Source of the DNA: an uncultured Kineothrix sp.
GTDB taxonomy: Bacteria; Bacillota; Clostridia; Lachnospirales; Lachnospiraceae
Direction: 5' to 3'
DNA: 64,000 bases
Assembly (NCBI GenBank): GCA_910588855.1
Contig: CAJUSR010000002.1
Location: 124,001 to 188,000 of the forward strand
In this document: positions 61,301 to 64,000 of the stretch, piece by piece
Position numbering within the stretch: the first letter of the stretch is position 1
Layout of the letters: the number at the start of each line of letters is the position of its first letter
Notes under the pieces: model-generated
The model's database searches: none
Seen by the model: the letters and a program-made list of their open reading frames with translations, nothing else
What the model was told of the DNA's origin: nothing
Position numbers and translations under genes: made by a program

Positions 61301-63188
61301 GGGGAAGGGAGGATGCAAGCTTCTCCAAAAAGAAAGACGGGCGGCTGGAAGAAAGGATTTCCAGCCGTTTTTTTGCTCTTGTCATGGCAACATACAAAAG
61401 CCTGCGTTCCTCTTCTATCTGTTCCGGCGATATCGCTTTTTTATGGGGAACGATTTTTTCATTGATATCAGGAAGGAAAACATGGTCATATTCCAGACCT
61501 TTGGCGCTATGCATGGTGATAAAGGAAATACCTTTTCTTTCTTTTTTTACGCCGGCTGTTTTTATCTGCGTTGAAGATGCATCCATAGATGCCCTCCATT
61601 CATCTAAGGAAAGGAATCCTTGCTGTGTTTCCTGTATATAGTCTGCAATTTCCATCCATGTCCTTTTCCCTTCTTTTTTTCCGTAAAGGTAAGAATCATA
61701 TCCTAATCTTTTTCTGATATAATCGGTGGCCAAATAAGGGCGAAATGCTGCGGCATGTTTTAAACCTGCAAGAAAATCCCGTAGCCGCTGCTGCATATAG
61801 GGCAAATCCTGATAATACTCTAAGAGGTTTTCTTCCGTTACATAATGGTTCCTGGCTACTTCCCGGTGAAAGAAGCGGCACGGCCTGTTCATAATGCGCA
61901 GAAAATCCCCTCTTTTTCCGCCCTGCCCTGGAAAACGGGAAATATCTTTGGCAAACTGTAGATAAGAAAGAAGGTCTTTGGCAATAGGGTGTTCCCACAA
62001 ATTTTCAGATTTTCCATATATTTGAAAAGGTATCCCGTATTGGACAAGAAATCTTGTCAGATTGCCTGCCAGCGCATTGGTCCGGTAAATGACGGCTGTT
62101 TCTTTCAGCTCGTCTTCTGTCATTTGGCGAAATTCATTTATCAGGTAATCCGTTTCTTCTTCCAAAGAGAGGAAAAAATGCAGTTTTACTTCTTCTCCGC
62201 CTGTTTTTTCCGCCCGCAGGCATTTCACAAAGCGGTTTTGATTATCAGCAATCAAAAGAGAGGCAGCTTTTACAATTTTTTCTGTGCATCGGTAATTGAT
62301 ATCCAGAAAAACCTGCGAAGCCCCTTTGTAATCATGAATAAATTGCTTCATGATATTAGGCCCTGCGCCCCGGAAGCCGTAAATGGACTGGTCATCATCC
62401 CCTACTACAAACAAATTGTTTTCGGGTGCGGCTAATTTTTGAAGTATCCGGTATTGAAGCGGGCCGATATCCTGAAATTCGTCCACCAAAATATGGGAAA
62501 AACGTTCTTGCCAATAGGCGAGAAGGCTTTTGTCTTTTGCCAGCATTTTATTGCAAAGAAGAATCATATCATCAAAATCCAGTTTTTGATTTTCTTCCAT
62601 GATACGGCAATATTCCCTGAAAATGCCGGGAAAATATTTCCGGACAGGTTCCTCTTGTGCCCCTTCCGCATCGCCGCCGTTTTTGCCGTCCGAATATTCT
62701 TGGAGGTCAGAATCTTCCTTGTTTTTGGCTTTGCTGATTTCCTGGAACAGTTTATCTATCATATCTCTGTCAGCATCTTCTATGCCATACATGGCCAAGC
62801 TATGTTTTAAGTATTGTATTTTTTCTTTGGAAGATATAGGGATAAAGTTTCCTTTTCCATTACAGGATTTCAAAATATGGTAGTAAATGGCATGAAATGT
62901 GCCAAAAGAAACGGAGCGGTAGGCGCCATGTGTCAATTTGTGGAAACGTTCCTGCATTTCCAGTGCAGCTGATTTTGCAAAAGTGATAACGAGGATTTTA
63001 TCGGGAGAAACCCCATGATGGCAGATTAGATGACGAATCCGCCGAATCATTAGAAAAGTTTTGCCGCTTCCGGGACCGGCCAGAACCTGCATCGGCCCGG
63101 AAGCGTGTTCAATTGCTTTTCTTTGCGCAGGGGATGCCTCCCCTGTTGGTTTTAAAACCGGAAGAGTCGGTACCGGCTGGCTATCCAC
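61287..63188 (-). CDS. UvrD/Rep-type superfamily 1 DNA helicase
   Basis: 633 aa, shorter than PcrA/UvrD (about 720). Motif Q/I: ASPAQRKAIEH and GPGSGKTFL (38-44); Ia VITFAKSAALEM; II LVDEFQDIG; III VVGDDDQSIYGFRGA; V FITMHSAKGLEYDHVFLP; VI YVAMTRAKKRLEI. It lacks the C-terminal RNA polymerase-binding Tudor domain of PcrA, so it is an accessory helicase. GTG start overlaps the gltX stop (GTGGATAG). Confidence 0.93.
   Translation of the reverse strand: MDSQPVPTLPVLKPTGEASPAQRKAIEHASGPMQVLAGPGSGKTFLMIRRIRHLICHHGVSPDKILVITFAKSAALEMQERFHKLTHGAYRSVSFGTFHAIYYHILKSCNGKGNFIPISSKEKIQYLKHSLAMYGIEDADRDMIDKLFQEISKAKNKEDSDLQEYSDGKNGGDAEGAQEEPVRKYFPGIFREYCRIMEENQKLDFDDMILLCNKMLAKDKSLLAYWQERFSHILVDEFQDIGPLQYRILQKLAAPENNLFVVGDDDQSIYGFRGAGPNIMKQFIHDYKGASQVFLDINYRCTEKIVKAASLLIADNQNRFVKCLRAEKTGGEEVKLHFFLSLEEETDYLINEFRQMTEDELKETAVIYRTNALAGNLTRFLVQYGIPFQIYGKSENLWEHPIAKDLLSYLQFAKDISRFPGQGGKRGDFLRIMNRPCRFFHREVARNHYVTEENLLEYYQDLPYMQQRLRDFLAGLKHAAAFRPYLATDYIRKRLGYDSYLYGKKEGKRTWMEIADYIQETQQGFLSLDEWRASMDASSTQIKTAGVKKERKGISFITMHSAKGLEYDHVFLPDINEKIVPHKKAISPEQIEEERRLLYVAMTRAKKRLEILSSSRPSFFLEKLASSLPPIRP
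61342..61374 (+). terminator. Intrinsic terminator of the DUF1292 gene, inside the helicase coding region
   Basis: CGGCTGGAA (61342-61350) pairs with TTCCAGCCG (61359-61367) around an 8-nt loop, followed by seven T. On the other strand the same bases encode RLEILSSSR of the helicase. Confidence 0.85.
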
Positions 63189-64000
63189 AGACGCCCTTTA
63201 GCAAGTCAATCCCTTTTTGGATACGGGCTATAGACTCCTCTTTGCCAAGGATTTCCATAATTTCCGTAGCTCCGGCAGGCGTCATCTGTTTGCCGGATAC
63301 TGCCGTTCTGATTGGCCACATCACATAGCCGTTTTTACAGCCTTTTTCTTCCACATAGGCAACAAGCATTTGATAAAGGGATGCGTTATCAAACTTCTCT
63401 TGCTTTTCTATTACAGGGAGAAGCTCTTCTAAGACTTCCAAAGAAGAGGCTGCTGTGGTTTTCATTTTTTTATGAGTGTACATAGCGGCATCATAGTCTG
63501 GCAGCTTTTGGAAAAAGTCCACCATCTCTTTTATATCAGGCAAGATTTCAATCCTTGTCTTTACCATTTCCGCTATTTTCTTAAGGTCTAAATCTTTGGT
63601 AATAACTTCTTTCAGAAAAGGTTCTGCCATAGGATAAAACGTGTCAAAATCCATAGCTTTCATATATTCCCCATTCATCCATTTCAATTTCGTATAATCG
63701 AAAACGGCAGGTGATTTGGATATATGATGATAATCAAAGGCTTTTATCAATTCTTCCAAAGAAAAAATCTCTTCGTTCCCTTCCGGGCTCCATCCCAAAA
63801 GCGCAACAAAATTTATCACGGCTTCCGACAAAAAGCCTTGTTCGATTAAATCTTCATAAGAAGAATGCCCACAGCGTTTGGATAACTTATGATGCTCTTC
63901 ATCTGTAATCAATGGGCAATGCACATAGACGGGCACTTCCCATCCAAATGCTTCATAGAGCCGGTTATATTTGGGGGAAGAGGATAAATATTCGTTTCCT
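63181..64000 (-). CDS. gltX: Glutamyl-tRNA synthetase (partial, 5' end off window)
   Basis: C-terminal about 273 residues of a class I synthetase; the frame is open to the right edge. The segment GNEYLSSSPKYNRLYEAFGW and the KMSKS-equivalent KLSKR (within DEEHHKLSKRCGHSS) identify GltX; the anticodon-binding helical domain follows. The N-terminal catalytic half with HIGH lies outside. The stop overlaps the helicase start. Discriminating versus non-discriminating type cannot be judged. Confidence 0.95.
   Translation of the reverse strand, partial: GNEYLSSSPKYNRLYEAFGWEVPVYVHCPLITDEEHHKLSKRCGHSSYEDLIEQGFLSEAVINFVALLGWSPEGNEEIFSLEELIKAFDYHHISKSPAVFDYTKLKWMNGEYMKAMDFDTFYPMAEPFLKEVITKDLDLKKIAEMVKTRIEILPDIKEMVDFFQKLPDYDAAMYTHKKMKTTAASSLEVLEELLPVIEKQEKFDNASLYQMLVAYVEEKGCKNGYVMWPIRTAVSGKQMTPAGATEIMEILGKEESIARIQKGIDLLKGVCG

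Overview
The window is a contiguous, gene-dense stretch of a low-to-mid GC Firmicutes chromosome, most likely from a Lachnospiraceae-type gut Clostridia. This rests on gene content and order rather than any marker search: the paired radical-SAM proteins (TIGR03960/TIGR03936 types) next to RNase G and rplU-prp-rpmA-obg, an L27 precursor with a Prp-cleavable N-terminus, the mre/PBP2/min/rodA/mgsA operon, sepF with a HlyD-like gene, cytidylate-kinase-like proteins, and AGGAGG-type ribosome binding sites. A Cache-domain chemoreceptor suggests motility. I saw no rRNA, tRNA, CRISPR array, prophage or transposase gene. The left edge cuts hisIE and the right edge cuts gltX.

Layout. 1-8.7 kb (+): hisIE end, a PdaA-like deacetylase, a chemoreceptor with a consensus promoter, a membrane protein of unknown role, two radical-SAM-linked proteins, an RNase E/G and a NUDIX hydrolase. 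8.7-15.1 kb (+): an 18-bp tandem repeat, an L21 leader, rplU-prp-rpmA, a terminator and 37-bp repeats, then obg-yhbY-nadD-yqeK-rsfS and a MATE transporter. 15.1-20.5 kb: a DUF378-like small protein (-) and the complete livJHMGF branched-chain amino acid ABC system (+). 20.5-25.4 kb: 64-bp repeats, a cytidylate-kinase-like gene, a MITE-like element, lexA (-) divergent from a LysM/TM protein resembling the SOS division inhibitor YneA (+), a tyrosine recombinase and a TtcA-like tRNA thiolase (-). 25.4-30.4 kb: an AI-2E-family transporter, dtd, a small membrane protein, an HD-GYP protein and a second cytidylate-kinase-like gene.

30.9-47.1 kb is all minus strand and mostly envelope growth and division: rluD-type synthase and aroB; HlyD-like/yggS/sepF; a small P-loop gene with its own promoter and terminator; then one long operon radC-mreB-mreC-mreD-mrdA-minC-minD-minE-rodA-mgsA-dac. 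47.2-55.7 kb (-): miaB-mutS-mutL-miaA and a PLP lyase. 55.9-64 kb: trpS with a putative nuclease-like protein, a Cys-rich small protein, a GH13-like protein whose catalytic residues are all replaced plus a DUF5662 protein, a DUF1292 protein (+), a UvrD-type helicase and gltX.

The most interesting points are the LexA-controlled lexA/yneA-like divergon with a LexA-type site inside a consensus promoter, the apparent GH13 pseudoenzyme, a 248-bp MITE-like element with long inverted repeats and a 9-bp flanking duplication, a GC-rich palindromic repeat present three to four times (one copy creates a false N-terminal extension of trpS), and an unusual number of unrelated short tandem repeats placed at operon boundaries.
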